Shown in pieces: positions 9,395-18,865 of a stretch of 64,000 nt of DNA. Origin of the DNA: Rana temporaria (taxonomy: Eukaryota; Chordata; Amphibia; Anura; Ranidae). Location of the stretch: assembly GCF_905171775.1 (NCBI RefSeq), contig NC_053501.1, forward strand, positions 68,685,316 through 68,749,315. The letters are read 5' to 3'. Under the pieces are notes generated by a model that saw only the letters and a list, made by a program, of their open reading frames with translations, was not told where the DNA came from and did no database searches. A program made the translations under genes and the position numbers. Numbering within the stretch: the stretch's first letter is position 1; every line of letters starts with the position of its first letter.

Positions 9395-11022
9395 ATGGAA
9401 GAGGACGGAAAGACCGACACGACCGCTGGCAGATCCAGGTCGGGGGGCGGTAAGTACCAATCCCCCTGGAAAGGGAGGGGGGAAGTGGTGAGAGTTCCCA
9501 AACTTTTAGGGAACGACCGGAGCAGGATCTGGTCCCTTCTCGTCTACTTCCTCCCCTCCCCAGTACAGCCAGCAGTCTTGGGGAAAGACAATTTAAATGT
9601 ACATTTCATGTCTTTTCAGAAACCCCCAGCGGACCCCAGGAGGCCTCAGCTCAGTCTCCTTCCGCTACAGGGCATAGTTCCTCTAAAAAATGTGGGAATT
9701 GTAGAGAGAAGCTCCCCAAGTCCTACACAAAACCTTTCTGCTACAAATGTATTAATATACTGGCGGGAAAGGAGGCTGCTGCCATGATGAAGAGTTTTCT
9801 CTCATCCATGCAAACAGAAATGTTAGCAACAGTCAAAGCCTTTCGAGAGGCAGCCGGGCAGTCGGCACAGACTGAAACAGAGGAACTTACCCCTAAGGAA
9901 GGCACTTCCTCTGAGGAGACCCCCTTTTCTAAGGGCCCAAGTGTTTTCTTTACACCCTCACAAAATCCCCCTTTGGGGGAAGCAGATGGTGAAGAGAGTG
10001 AGGTAGCCAGTCTACCTAGGTCTAGGCACAGCTCAGGGGAGGTAGATGGAGACTCCATTAGTCAGTCTCAGGAGGACACACGTCCAAGAAAACACCTCTT
10101 TGCTGTAGAAGATCTAGAGAGTCTCCTCCAGGCTATCTACGCCACAGAGGAAATTCCTGAGACCCCTAAACCTACCTCAGCACAGGATAAAGTTTATAGG
10201 GGCCTGAGTGACGCTCAATCTAAAGTATTCCCCCTGCACAAATCCCTCAAGGAGTTAGTCCTTCAGGAGTGGAGAGACCCTGAAAGGAGAATAATCAAAC
10301 AAAAAACCTGGAAAAGAAGGTTCCCCTTCTCCCAGGAAGATGAGGAAGTCTTTTTTAAGCTTCCTAGACTTGATGCGGCTTTGTCACAAGTCACTAAATT
10401 GTCTGATCTCTCCTTTGAGGATACAGGTAACATCAAGGATGTGATGGACCGTCGAGCAGAGTCTCTCCTTAGGAAAGCCTGGGAGGCCAATGCGGCAGCA
10501 CTAAGCCCAGCCTTAGCAGCAGCATGTGTAGCTAGGAATACAGATGTTTGGGTAGAGACACTCACCGACCACCTCGCCCAGAATTCGGAGGCGGAGGAGG
10601 TAGTTGAGTCACTTACAGTAGTAAGGAAGGCGATTGCTTACCTAGCAGATGCAGCTACGGAATCTGCAAGGGCAGCAGCCAAGACAGCAGCCCTCATTAA
10701 CTCTACTAGGAGGGCAGTTTGGATCAAGGCCTGGGAAGGAGATGCTACATCCAAGGGAAAACTCTGTGGCATCCCCTTTCAAGGTTCCCTGTTGTTTGGG
10801 AAAGACCTGGATGATGTCCTGGCTAGGTCATCAGAAAAAGGTAAAAAATTCCCAGTTAAACCCAAAAAAGAAGGTTTCAAGAAAACTTTTCGAGGCCCCC
10901 AGGGGCAGGGTAGACAAAAAGCCAAAAAGGAACCTTTCAGGCGTTGGAACTTTGGCAAAGGGAACAGGAAGAACAACCTCCTTTTCCCTCCTCCAAAACC
11001 CAGCGACAAACCGTCCAAGTGA
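9395..11022 (+). CDS. DIRS gag-like protein (two exons predicted: 9395-9449, 9620-11022)
   Basis: The continuous frame that ends at TGA 11020-11022 runs back to a stop at 9451-9453 and has no early ATG before 9784. Joining 9395-9449 to 9620 through a GT...AG intron keeps the frame and gives an ATG start and a protein of 485 residues. Without splicing, the likely start is 9784 (412 residues). The extra N-terminal part holds a CX2C-X12-CX2C motif (cysteines at 9691, 9700, 9739, 9748), probably zinc-binding. The rest is an acidic, Ser/Thr-rich segment, a helical alanine-rich middle, and a basic Lys/Arg/Gly tail (KGKKFPVKPKKEGFKKTF and following), as expected of a nucleic-acid-binding Gag. It overlaps the RT frame. 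The role in particle formation is inferred from DIRS organisation. Confidence 0.8.
9450..9619 (+). other. Predicted spliceosomal intron within DIRS gag
   Basis: The donor reads GCG|GTAAGT at 9450 and the acceptor reads TGTCTTTTCAG|AAACCC ending at 9619. The intron is 170 nt and phase 1. Removing it fuses a short ATG-led exon to the gag frame (codon G|AA) and bypasses the in-frame stop at 9451-9453. Confidence 0.6.
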
Positions 11023-12919
11023 CGACGTAGTCAGAGTGGGGGGTCGACTATCTCAATTCCTTCCCCTATGGGAAAAAATTTCGAACAGTCATTACATCTG
11101 CCAAATAATTCAAAAAGGCTATCGCCTAGAATTTCTGGCTACACCCCCCACCATGATCACCATTACTCACCTTCCCAGGGATACCCTGAAAAGGTCTGCC
11201 CTCTTGGAGGGCATACAGGACTTAGCCAAACAACTAGTGGTAGTACCAGTACCAAAAGCTCAGCAGTACCAGGGATTTTATTCCCATATTTTCGTAGTAC
11301 GGAAACCCTCCGGGAAATACCGTCTAATAGTAAACTTGAGAAACCTGAACAAGTTTCTAGAATACAAAAAGTTTGCTATGGAAAGTATTTATTCGGTAAG
11401 AAAGAACCTCATGAAGGAGGCCTTCTTGGTGACCCTAGATCTCAAAGATGCCTATCTCCACGTGCCAATCCACGTGGATCACCAGGTATATCTGAGGTTT
11501 GCGGTCGTGGTGGAAGGAGAAACCTTCCACTGGCAGTTCAGAGCACTACCATTCGGGCTAACCTCCAGCCCAAGGATTTTTACAAAAGTCCTAGCAGAAG
11601 CGGTGGCATACCTGCACCTTCAGGGCATATCCCTTATACCTTATTTAGACGACTTACTGATTTCAGGAAAATCAGCCGCCCAAGTCACGCTGGATGCCAA
11701 CAAAGCAATGGCACTCCTAGAGAGCCTAGGGTGGATAATCAACATAGAAAAATCCTCCCTCAACCCAGAACAGGTCAAGACCTTCCTGGGATACGTAGTG
11801 GATACCAGGCAGCAGAGACTCTTCTTACCAGAAGAAAAAGTTTTAAAACTAGCTTCAGCAGTCGGGAACCTTATCAAGAACCCCAAACTCTCCAGACGAA
11901 ATGTTCTGAGAGTTCTAGGCCTGATGTCAGCAAGCATCCCAGCGGTGGTTTGGGCTCAGCTTCATGCAAGGGCATTACACTTCTTCTTCCTGTCCTCATG
12001 GGACAAAAGGAAAGAGTCCTTAGATCAGGATATACTACTCACCCCCCAGGTTCTGTCCTCCCTGGAGTGGTGGACATCTCCCCAAAACCTGAGGGGAGGG
12101 CGACCGTGGGCTCAGTGGAACCCAGCGAAGGTTACCACGGATGCCAGTTCCTGGGGGTGGGGCGCCCACCTGGAAGGGAAAAAAGCGCAGGGACAATGGG
12201 ACAGCTCACTAGCTCGCAGGTCATCCAATTACAAAGAACTCAGAGCAGTGGGGGAAGCCTTAATAGCCTTCCAGGAAGACATCAGAGGCAGAGAAGTCCA
12301 AGTAAGCTCAGACAACTCTACAGTAGTAGCGTACCTAGGTCACCAGGGAGGGACCAGGTCCAGTCCCCTACTAGAACTTTCCAGGGAAATACTAACCTGG
12401 GCAGAAGAAAGAGTACTCTCTATCTCAGCCATATACATAAAGGGGACGAGCAATATAGAAGCAGACTTCCTCAGCCGTCACAAGTTGAGGGAGGAGGAAT
12501 GGGAACTGAACCCAGAGGTGTTTCAACACCTAGTCCAGTATTTCGGGGAACCGGAAATAGACTTGTTTGCCAACAGACTAAACAGGAAGGTAGAAAGGTA
12601 TTTCTCGATTTCCTGGGAACTACAGTCGGAAGGTCTGGATGCGCTATCCCAGACCTGGCGCTTCGGGCTGGCCTATGCCTTCCCGCCGGTAGCGCTCATT
12701 CCGCGAGTTCTTCAGAAACTCAGCAGGTCTCCAGGCCAGATTCTTCTGATAGCACCATGGTGGCCAAAAAGAACTTGGTTCGCAAACCTAAGAGCCATGG
12801 CAATGGTGGAGCCTCTGAAGCTCCCGTACAGGGCAGATCTCCTCAGGCAGGGCCCAGTACTCCATCCAAAGCCGGAATTCTTCCAGCTAGCAGCCTGGTT
12901 AGTGAGCGCCAGATTCTAG
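10649..12919 (+). CDS. DIRS reverse transcriptase-RNase H (with C-terminal methyltransferase-like region)
   Basis: The frame is open from 10649 (ATG) to TAG at 12917-12919, 756 codons. The first 125 codons overlap gag and look like shadow sequence; recognisable RT homology starts near residue 169 (ATG 11153). Motifs seen: RKPSGKYRLIVNLRNLNKF (fingers), TLDLKDAYLHVPI, QFRALPFGLTSSPRIF, and the catalytic IPYLDDLLI with YLDD at residue 332 (11642-11653). RNase H follows, with the D-E-D-D set at about residues 498, 530, 555 and 606. Next is EIDLFANRLN...YAFPPVALI...LIAPWWP, the region described in DIRS as Dam-like methyltransferase-related. The start used in vivo is unclear (internal ATG, readthrough or reinitiation). 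It overlaps the recombinase by 163 nt. It would copy the element RNA in the capsid. Confidence 0.9.
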   Translation: MQLRNLQGQQPRQQPSLTLLGGQFGSRPGKEMLHPRENSVASPFKVPCCLGKTWMMSWLGHQKKVKNSQLNPKKKVSRKLFEAPRGRVDKKPKRNLSGVGTLAKGTGRTTSFSLLQNPATNRPSDDVVRVGGRLSQFLPLWEKISNSHYICQIIQKGYRLEFLATPPTMITITHLPRDTLKRSALLEGIQDLAKQLVVVPVPKAQQYQGFYSHIFVVRKPSGKYRLIVNLRNLNKFLEYKKFAMESIYSVRKNLMKEAFLVTLDLKDAYLHVPIHVDHQVYLRFAVVVEGETFHWQFRALPFGLTSSPRIFTKVLAEAVAYLHLQGISLIPYLDDLLISGKSAAQVTLDANKAMALLESLGWIINIEKSSLNPEQVKTFLGYVVDTRQQRLFLPEEKVLKLASAVGNLIKNPKLSRRNVLRVLGLMSASIPAVVWAQLHARALHFFFLSSWDKRKESLDQDILLTPQVLSSLEWWTSPQNLRGGRPWAQWNPAKVTTDASSWGWGAHLEGKKAQGQWDSSLARRSSNYKELRAVGEALIAFQEDIRGREVQVSSDNSTVVAYLGHQGGTRSSPLLELSREILTWAEERVLSISAIYIKGTSNIEADFLSRHKLREEEWELNPEVFQHLVQYFGEPEIDLFANRLNRKVERYFSISWELQSEGLDALSQTWRFGLAYAFPPVALIPRVLQKLSRSPGQILLIAPWWPKRTWFANLRAMAMVEPLKLPYRADLLRQGPVLHPKPEFFQLAAWLVSARF

Positions 12920-13929
12920 AACGCAAAGGCTGCTCAGAGAGGGTCATAGATACCCTTCTCATGAGCAGAAAACCAGTAACTCAAAAAATTTACCAAAAGG
13001 TATGGAAGACCTTCTGTTCCTGGCGTAAGGAAAGACAGGTAGCTTCAACTTCTATCCCGGTTATCCTGGACTTCCTCCAGGATGGGGTAGATTTAGGATT
13101 AAAAGTTAGTACCCTTCGGGTCCAAATAACGGCTCTTTCAGTCTATCTGGATAAAAGATTGGCGAAAGAGGACCTTATAAAACGTTTCTTGTTAGCTAGA
13201 GAAAGAATTTCTCCAGTCCAAAAATATAATTGTCCGCCTTGGGACTTAACTAGGGTGTTAGAGGCGTTATCTATACACCCATTCGAACCTCTGGAAGAGG
13301 TTCCCCTTAAGTTTCTAACCTTAAAGTTGACTTTTTTGTTAGCCATTACTTCGGCCAGGAGGGTAGGGGATTTGCAGGCGCTATCCATGAAAGAACCCTT
13401 CCTGAGGGTACAGCCAGATAGGATCACCCTCAGAGCAGACCCCCTGTACCTGCCGAAGGTGGCATCCCTATTTCATAGGACGCAAGACATACTATTGCCG
13501 TCCTTTTGTTCTGAACCAAAGAACGAAAAAGAAAAGAAATTTCATTTGTTAGACGTGAGAAGGTGTCTTCTCATTTATCTAGAGAGAACTAAAAGTTTTA
13601 GAAGATCTAACCACCTGCTAGTTCTACACGCTGGGCCCAGGAAGGGACTGCAGGCATCAAAAGCCTCAGTCTCAAGATGGATTAGAGAAGCAATATCCAA
13701 AGCCTATGTATGTACTGGAGCAACAGCTCCCAAAAAAATCAAGGCTCACTCTACCAGAGCCATAGCAACTTCCTGGGCTGAGAAAGCAGGGGCCTCCTGG
13801 GAACAAATCCGCAGTGCGGCCACCTGGTCCAGCCATCATACATTCCTGAAGCACTACCGTGTGGAAATGTTGTCACAGCAAGACTTAGCCTTTGGTCGAA
13901 AGGTACTACAAGCTGTGGTCCCACCCTGA
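12757..13929 (+). CDS. DIRS tyrosine recombinase
   Basis: The frame is open far upstream, but only sequence after about 12900 looks like a recombinase. The ATG at 12757 is the best start and gives 390 residues. An N-terminal SAM-like core-binding region (ERKGCSERVIDTLLMSRKPV, KIYQKVWKTFCSWR) is followed by the catalytic domain. Catalytic residues seen are Arg in TSARRVGDLQAL (residue 201 or 202), H331 and R334 in AHSTRAIATSWA, and Tyr367 in LKHYRVEML (13855-13857). The full R-H-R-Y pattern is kept, unlike in the relic at 5367-5850. It replaces an integrase: it would insert circular DIRS DNA without making a target duplication. It overlaps the RT frame by 163 nt and ends about 30 bp before the internal complementary region. 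Confidence 0.92.
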   Translation: MVAKKNLVRKPKSHGNGGASEAPVQGRSPQAGPSTPSKAGILPASSLVSERQILERKGCSERVIDTLLMSRKPVTQKIYQKVWKTFCSWRKERQVASTSIPVILDFLQDGVDLGLKVSTLRVQITALSVYLDKRLAKEDLIKRFLLARERISPVQKYNCPPWDLTRVLEALSIHPFEPLEEVPLKFLTLKLTFLLAITSARRVGDLQALSMKEPFLRVQPDRITLRADPLYLPKVASLFHRTQDILLPSFCSEPKNEKEKKFHLLDVRRCLLIYLERTKSFRRSNHLLVLHAGPRKGLQASKASVSRWIREAISKAYVCTGATAPKKIKAHSTRAIATSWAEKAGASWEQIRSAATWSSHHTFLKHYRVEMLSQQDLAFGRKVLQAVVPP

Positions 13930-13959
13930 AGGTAGGCCTGTGTTTATTACTCTATTATC

Positions 13960-14046
13960 CTCTCGGGTGCCGTCCTGGAAGGTGGTAAGAGAAAACCAAC
14001 GTTAGACCTACCGGTAACGGTATTTCTATGAACCTTCCAGGACGGC
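13960..14046 (+). repeat. DIRS internal complementary region
   Basis: CCTGGAAGGTGGTAAGAGAA (13974-13993) is the inverse of the left end (8849-8868). AACGTTAGACCTACCGGTAA (13998-14017) through 14041 is the inverse of the right end (14229-14272). The two lie back to back, as needed to template closure of a circular intermediate. Confidence 0.9.
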
Positions 14047-14138
14047 AGGCCTACTTCCCACCCTATGTGGAGGGGAAAAAAGGTAAGTACCTATAAGGAC
14101 TACGTCCCTTGTGAACCAGTTCAGGATTACTCTATTGC

Positions 14139-14238
14139 ATACTGAGGAGCAAGGGGAAGGGCGGGGCCTTTTAAACTGTCATGTGATTGTGTTTCCTGCA
14201 GGAGGAGCCATCATCTCTCGGGTGCCGTCCTGGAAGGT
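14139..14238 (-). repeat. DIRS right inverted terminal repeat
   Basis: It is the inverse of 8859-8958, followed by a unique outer end (14239-14272) that matches the internal complementary region. Confidence 0.9.
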
Positions 14239-14273
14239 TCATAGAAATACCGTTACCGGTAGGTCTAACGTTG

Positions 14274-14650
14274 GTTTTTGGTACCCTGACCAGATTTTGG
14301 TCGGTGGATCGCAGAACGCGATTCGAATTGTGAGGTTCTATCTTGTCGCAAAGATATTGCGAAGCCTTCCCATGGATGCACTTATGTGTCAGGCAGAGTG
14401 CTTTGAATGCAATTCTGTCTTTTACTGGCAACCAGTGAAGGGTTCTCAGCGAAGGTGAGATTGATTCCCATTTTTTTTTCCCAGTCACCAGTCTGGCGGC
14501 CGTATTCTGAACGACTTGCAGACGGGAGATTTGGTACTTAGGGAGCCCGAGGTACAGGGCGTTGGCATAGTCCAGTCTGGAATTCACGATTGTTCCCACC
14601 ACGACTGCTACGTCTTCTTTGGGAATAAATGGAATAAGCATGAAGGTGCT
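14274..14650 (-). pseudogene. L2-type LINE reverse transcriptase C-terminal part (5' half of split copy)
   Basis: The reverse-strand frame from 14641 reads MLIPFIPKEDVAVVVGTIVN, then SRLDYANALYLGLP, RLQVVQNTAARLVTGKKK, LRTLHWLPVKDRIAFKAL and STDQNLVRVPKT, ending at the DIRS border. These are hallmark blocks of the C-terminal third of L2/CR1-group RTs (family knowledge). The copy is 5'-truncated near 14650, the usual state of LINE insertions. The reading frame is undamaged up to the DIRS border and resumes at 8844. Confidence 0.85.
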
Positions 14651-14814
14651 CCCTGGATTTTGGACTTCTCTATGGAACTAGGGCGTGAAAACGTATCGCA
14701 CGTAATATCGCCATACTCAGGAGGCATAGCAGAATGTGTTTTTGGGTGCAAGTATACCAATGCTTTGTGTGAGAAAGAACTTGTTAAAATGACAACTTTG
14801 TGGAAATAGATTTA
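14651..14814. other. Unassigned DNA
   Basis: This short interval lies between the LINE fragment and the next MITE; nothing is recognised in it. Confidence 0.3.
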
Positions 14815-15213
14815 CTTAAAGTGATTGCAAAGTCTTGTTTATAAAAATAACAAACATTATACTTGCCTCCTCTGTGCAGTGTTTTTGCATCCTGGATCTT
14901 CCTTCTTGGGTCCCTCTTCAGCTCTGAGTGTTCAGACAACAAGCAGCTTGCCCTTGCTATGGGGACACCTGAGCCCATTCAGACACTGGAGCCCCCTGGC
15001 TAGGCCCCTCCCCCTCTCCTCATTGATTCACTGACTTTGACAGCAGCGGGAGCCAGTGGCACTCTCCTGCAATCTCAGCCAATGAGGAGGAGAGTCCCGG
15101 GCAGCCAAGTCTCTTGTGCGACTTCACTGGATAGAGATGGGCTCAGGTAAGTATTAGGGGGGCTGTTGCATAGATGCATTAAGATAAAAACCCTTATGCC
15201 TTTACAATCACTT
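14815..15213. mobile_element. TTAA MITE (T2-like), one end eroded
   Basis: The left end is TTAAAGTGATTGCAAAG (14816-14832). The right end, CCTTTACAATCACTTACA, is the inverse apart from the final TTAA. The interior resembles the MITE at 44692-45167 (ACAAACAT...TGCCTCC...CTGTGCAG). Confidence 0.6.
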
Positions 15214-15613
15214 ACAACTTCAGACAACTCACCATGCCTCTTATTAAATACCTTGGACTGTCTACTTCTAAAAGGGGTCCTGTGGGGGTATTTGTACTGC
15301 CCTGACATTTAGGGCCTCAAGAAATGGGCAGTCAGTACATCAGGACTGATTCACCCATACAAAATAATACACACTGATTTTGGGTAAACGTTTATCAAAT
15401 TTGTACAAGTTGTAACAAGAGGGTCCACCAATTCCCACCAATTCTCATCAAGTACAATAGGGGTAAATATATGGTTCCACATAAAAGCCTTTCACCAAAA
15501 GTTCATAAATATGCCCAATGTGGGCTACAGTGCAACATTCCAAGAACAGAAATACATCTGCTTTGAGGGAGATGCAGTGGTGTGTGTAATTCCGTTACAG
15601 TACTGCAGACTAT
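15214..15613. other. Unassigned DNA
   Basis: I see no gene or repeat terminus here. Confidence 0.3.
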
Positions 15614-15724
15614 GGGGTAGAGTTACTAAAAATAGAGAGTGCGATATCTGGTTCAGCTGTGCATAGAGACCAATCGGCTTCCAGGTTTTATTGTCGGCTT
15701 AATAAAACAAGCTGAAGTTGGGAC
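15614..15724. repeat. MITE fragment, 'TTACTAAA' family
   Basis: It shares GCTGTGCATAG and ACCAATC.GCTTCCA with 910-1085 and is interrupted at its right end by the next element. Confidence 0.5.
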
Positions 15725-15727
15725 TTA

Positions 15728-16133
15728 AGGCCCATACACACAATTTGGATTTTACGACAACAATTGTCCAATTAACGTGTTTTGTTGGATAATCTGACCA
15801 TCTGTATGTTCCATCGGAGAATTGTTGGAATTTCCGACAACAAATGTTGGCTGTGCATACTCTCAAATTGTCCGACAACAAATTATCAGATCGTGTTTTA
15901 ACAAATCCGTCAGACTAAAATTGCACTCATGCTCCGAGCCAATGCTAACCATCAGACAACATTAGCAGAAGTTGCCCAAAGGGTGGCAGTAAAGAGCTGA
16001 AAAACCACGTGGTTTTTGTGTTTGTTGGATTAAAAAGTCCTGCCGTCTGTATGCACAACAAGTTCACGGCCAACGCCCTTCGGACCAAAATCTAGGATTT
16101 GCCCAATGAAAGTCCGATCGTGTGTATGAGGCT
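15728..16133. mobile_element. TTA-flanked MITE (Harbinger-like)
   Basis: TTA target duplications lie at 15725-15727 and 16134-16136. The terminal repeats are AGGCCCATACACAC and GTGTGTATGAGGCT. Its interior carries diverged inverted repeats. Confidence 0.65.
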
Positions 16134-16136
16134 TTA

Positions 16137-16460
16137 TGCCCCGTTCACACAATCTGAAAATCGGACGATGGACTTTTTTCGCTTACTAGCCGCAAGTAGA
16201 AATTAAATAGGTTTCTAAAGTCATGAAAATTCTAGTACGATGGTAAAAAAAAAAAAGTGTTGTGGTGTATTTGTATTGTATTTTCGGACGACAACTGTAC
16301 CGACTAAATGAAAATCGTACGAGGAAAATTTCTGCGCTTTTTCGATCAGATAATATCTTATGAGCGGCTATCGAAAGCTCCATGCTAACGATCAGATTAT
16401 CGTACGATAGCGGTATTTTTCATATGATTTTTGGATTGTGTCATTCTTTCATAGACCTGA
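16137..16460. mobile_element. Second MITE abutting the previous one (partial)
   Basis: The left end TGCCCCGTTCACACAATC is related to the TGCCGCGTTCACACGACC end at 19591. The right end, near TTTTTGGATTGTGTCATTC, is diverged. The interior holds CGGACGA and CGTACGA type inverted blocks. Confidence 0.4.
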
Positions 16461-16700
16461 TATCTGTACTAACCCCTTTAGTGAATTATGTCATTTTGAA
16501 TTGGGCGTGTAATTCCCGTGTTCTGGCAGATTGAGCGAATCACAGTAACTTAAATTCACATAAATATGCATAAAATGAGAGCCCCATGGAATTGATGTTT
16601 GTGCTAAATTTATATTTTTTACAAGCTGTGACATGGTAAAGAATGCTGATTCAAGTCTTGCTACAAAGAGAATTTTATTGTAATCTATTACTCTTCTTCC

Positions 16701-17040
16701 TTAAAGTGGTTGTAAACCCCACTTTTTGACTTTTACCTACAGGTAAGCCTATAATAAGGCTTACCTGTAGGTATAAAGAATATCTCCTAAACCTGTACGG
16801 TTTAGGAGATTTTCCCCTCGCAATGCGCCGCTGATTGCAGCGGCGCAGGGGGGATCCTCGGCTGAAGGGCCGGCCGCTGCCGTCCCTTGCCGGATAGAAA
16901 TCTCCCGCGCGCATGCGCGGGAGTGACGTCATCGCCGCTCCAGCCAATCACAGCGCTGGAGCGGCGATACCCGGAAGACACGACGAGTCAAGATGACATC
17001 TCGCTCGGCGTGGACCAGGTAAGTTCTCTTCTCCTTTTTT
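16701..17040. mobile_element. TTAA MITE, left part (T2-like)
   Basis: It starts TTAAAGTGGTTGTAAACC. It contains the hairpin CTTTTACCTACAGGTAAGCC/GGCTTACCTGTAGGTA (16729-16776) and a GC-rich core. No matching right terminus is found; the interval 16461-16700 before it is unassigned. Confidence 0.5.
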
Positions 17041-17395
17041 TTTGTCAGCTATTGCTAAATTCTAAATATAAAATCCGCAATTTGTTTACAGTAATAGAAG
17101 ACATCCGATGACCAGAGAACTGGTTTGGTCTCTACTTGCCACTTCCAAATATACACATAACAAGGGTGTAACTACAGCAATAACATGTGATTGCAGTGCA
17201 GGGGGTCCATCACACAGAGATAAATCATGACTGGGATGGCTCTTCCCCCTGGCGGTCTTGTCAGCTACACACCATGTGACTTCTGTTACAATGATGGCTT
17301 AGGGGGCCTTGTAGACAGATGACAAGACAAGACTCCAAGCGTTTCTCCGGCAGATGATAAAGTGATCGTCTCAGATTTCTACATTATTATTAAAA
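17041..17395. other. Unassigned DNA
   Basis: No gene seen. Confidence 0.3.
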
Positions 17396-17878
17396 CCATT
17401 TCAGCCCCCGGAAGATTTGGCTGCTCAATGACGGGGGCCATTTTTTGCGATCTAGCACTGCGTTGCTTTAACTGACAGTTGTGCGGTCATGCGACATTGT
17501 ACCTGTCCTCTTTTTCCTCACAAATAGAGATTTCTTTTGCTGGTATTTGATCACATCTGCGGTTTTTATTTTTTTGCGTTATAAACCAAAAAATAGCGTC
17601 AATTTTGAAAAAAACACAGTTTTTTACTTTTTTGCTATAATTAATATCCCCATGTTTTTATTAATAAAAAAACAATTCCTTGGTTTAGGCCAATATGTAT
17701 TCTACATACTTTTTAGTAAAAAAAAAAATCGCAATAAGCGTATATTGATTGGTGTGCGCAAAAGTTACAGCGTCTACAAAATAGGGGAAAGATTTATGGC
17801 ATTTTTATTATTTTTTTTTTTACTGGTAATGGTGGCAAACTGCGATTTTTATTTTTTTTTGTTTATCGGGACTGCAAC
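17396..17878 (+). repeat. TTAA/CCACTTAAGG repeat family, copy A (partial)
   Basis: The block ATTTTTTGCGATCTAGCACT and the stretch GGTATTTGATCACATCTGCG match the family seen at 27914, 49221 and 55573. The right part breaks off at GGGACTGCAAC. Confidence 0.7.
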
Positions 17879-18648
17879 TTTTCGCGGGGTCCGAGTTCCA
17901 GGTGCGGCATCCACCTTCAGGGTGCGCGCATCCATGGACCCCGCCACCATGGCCTACTTGGCCGGAGTTGCGCACCATGCGGAGCTTCATCCTGATGATG
18001 AGAGGGGCCCCAACGACTTGCTGGGTCCCAACCTTTGCTAAGGGGATCCTAAGCTGAGAGCTGTGCGGTGGGGAATCGGCTCAGGGAGAACCCAGAGAGA
18101 AGTTATCCAGGAGGCCTGAACGAACCATCGGCGATCTGGTCACCACGACACTGACGGGTATATTGCAGCTGTCCACTGGTGGCTTGAACTGAAATTTACT
18201 GGGAGGACTCGCTCAATCCAATTATTGCACATTAAATAGCTAGGCCTGTGGCAGAGGTCCAGAGTCAGGCCTGTGGCAGAGGTCTCTTCCTCCCAGCGAT
18301 TTACAAGTGACACTTCGGCTGCCAGGCTTGTGGCAAAAGTCTGTCCGGGGGCACTTTACCCACTCTGGCTAGAGTGGCGAGGAACTGATCTCATTATTAC
18401 TAAGAGCAGGACTGCTCTTTTCATATCCAAGGCCTGATACTAAAGTTATTCTTATGCTTCATCAACCTTTCCTATCTTGTCTTATGTTGATGTTGGGCCT
18501 TGGAATAAAGCATTGAAGAAAACCCAATTGATGACTGGACCTTCGCTCATTGCCTCAACTCACTAGTATCACCCCTAGACACCCTGCAAGGTAACTCAAT
18601 ACGCCGATCCCACAAACAACCAGCGGCTCCTGCGGGGGTAGCGCTACA
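17879..18648. repeat. LTR-like retroelement fragment
   Basis: It ends with GGGGTAGCGCTACA, which read in reverse gives a TGTAGCGCTACCCC start typical of amphibian Gypsy LTRs as I recall them. AATAAA lies at 18503-18508. GGCCTGTGGCAGAGGTC is repeated at 18243 and 18268. No second LTR end or target duplication was found. A short open frame ending at 18041 has no recognised domain. Confidence 0.3.
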
Positions 18649-18734
18649 TTTGTTAGAAGCTACTTAGCAACCAGCAACTGTTGAGACAATAACCAATATG
18701 GTCAGGAAATTGCAATTACAAAATAGCAAATTTT

Positions 18735-18865
18735 AATGCAGTAGTCAGGGGTATGTACTGTTCAGTAGTATGTAACATTCAGAGTGAAGCGGACAGGAAC
18801 ACAAAACCTGTGCAGGGGTCAAGAAAAAGCAATGCACAGGGTGCTAGGGTCAGGAGTACGTAATG
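18735..18865. repeat. Degenerate minisatellite, left part
   Basis: Diverged units of the type 'caggggtcaggagtacgtaa' recur and continue at 20501-20720. The hAT element at 18866-20500 is inserted between the two parts. Confidence 0.5.

Larger units (their letters stand above)
8845..14273 (+). mobile_element. Full-length DIRS retrotransposon, all frames open
   Basis: This element of about 5.4 kb has inverted terminal repeats of 100 bp (8859-8958 and 14139-14238) plus short unique outer ends. Its internal complementary region (13960-14046) contains the inverse of both outer ends side by side. It carries three overlapping plus-strand genes: gag, RT/RNase H and tyrosine recombinase. There is no integrase and no obvious target duplication, as expected for recombinase-mediated insertion. 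It sits in an L2 LINE. The exact edges are ambiguous over a 7-bp TGGTTTT shared by target and element. The uninterrupted frames make it a candidate autonomous copy; activity is not shown. Confidence 0.92.

Noticed and set aside
9326..9787. 153-codon frame crossing the gag leader
   Set aside because: Beyond 9450 it lies in the predicted intron and an alternative frame; only its start (9395-9449) is used as exon 1.
10263..10565. Reverse-strand frame within gag
   Set aside because: A shadow of the gag coding strand, without homology or context.
11068..12756. Upstream 563 codons of the recombinase frame
   Set aside because: They overlap the RT gene in another frame and show no recombinase homology; retained only from 12757.
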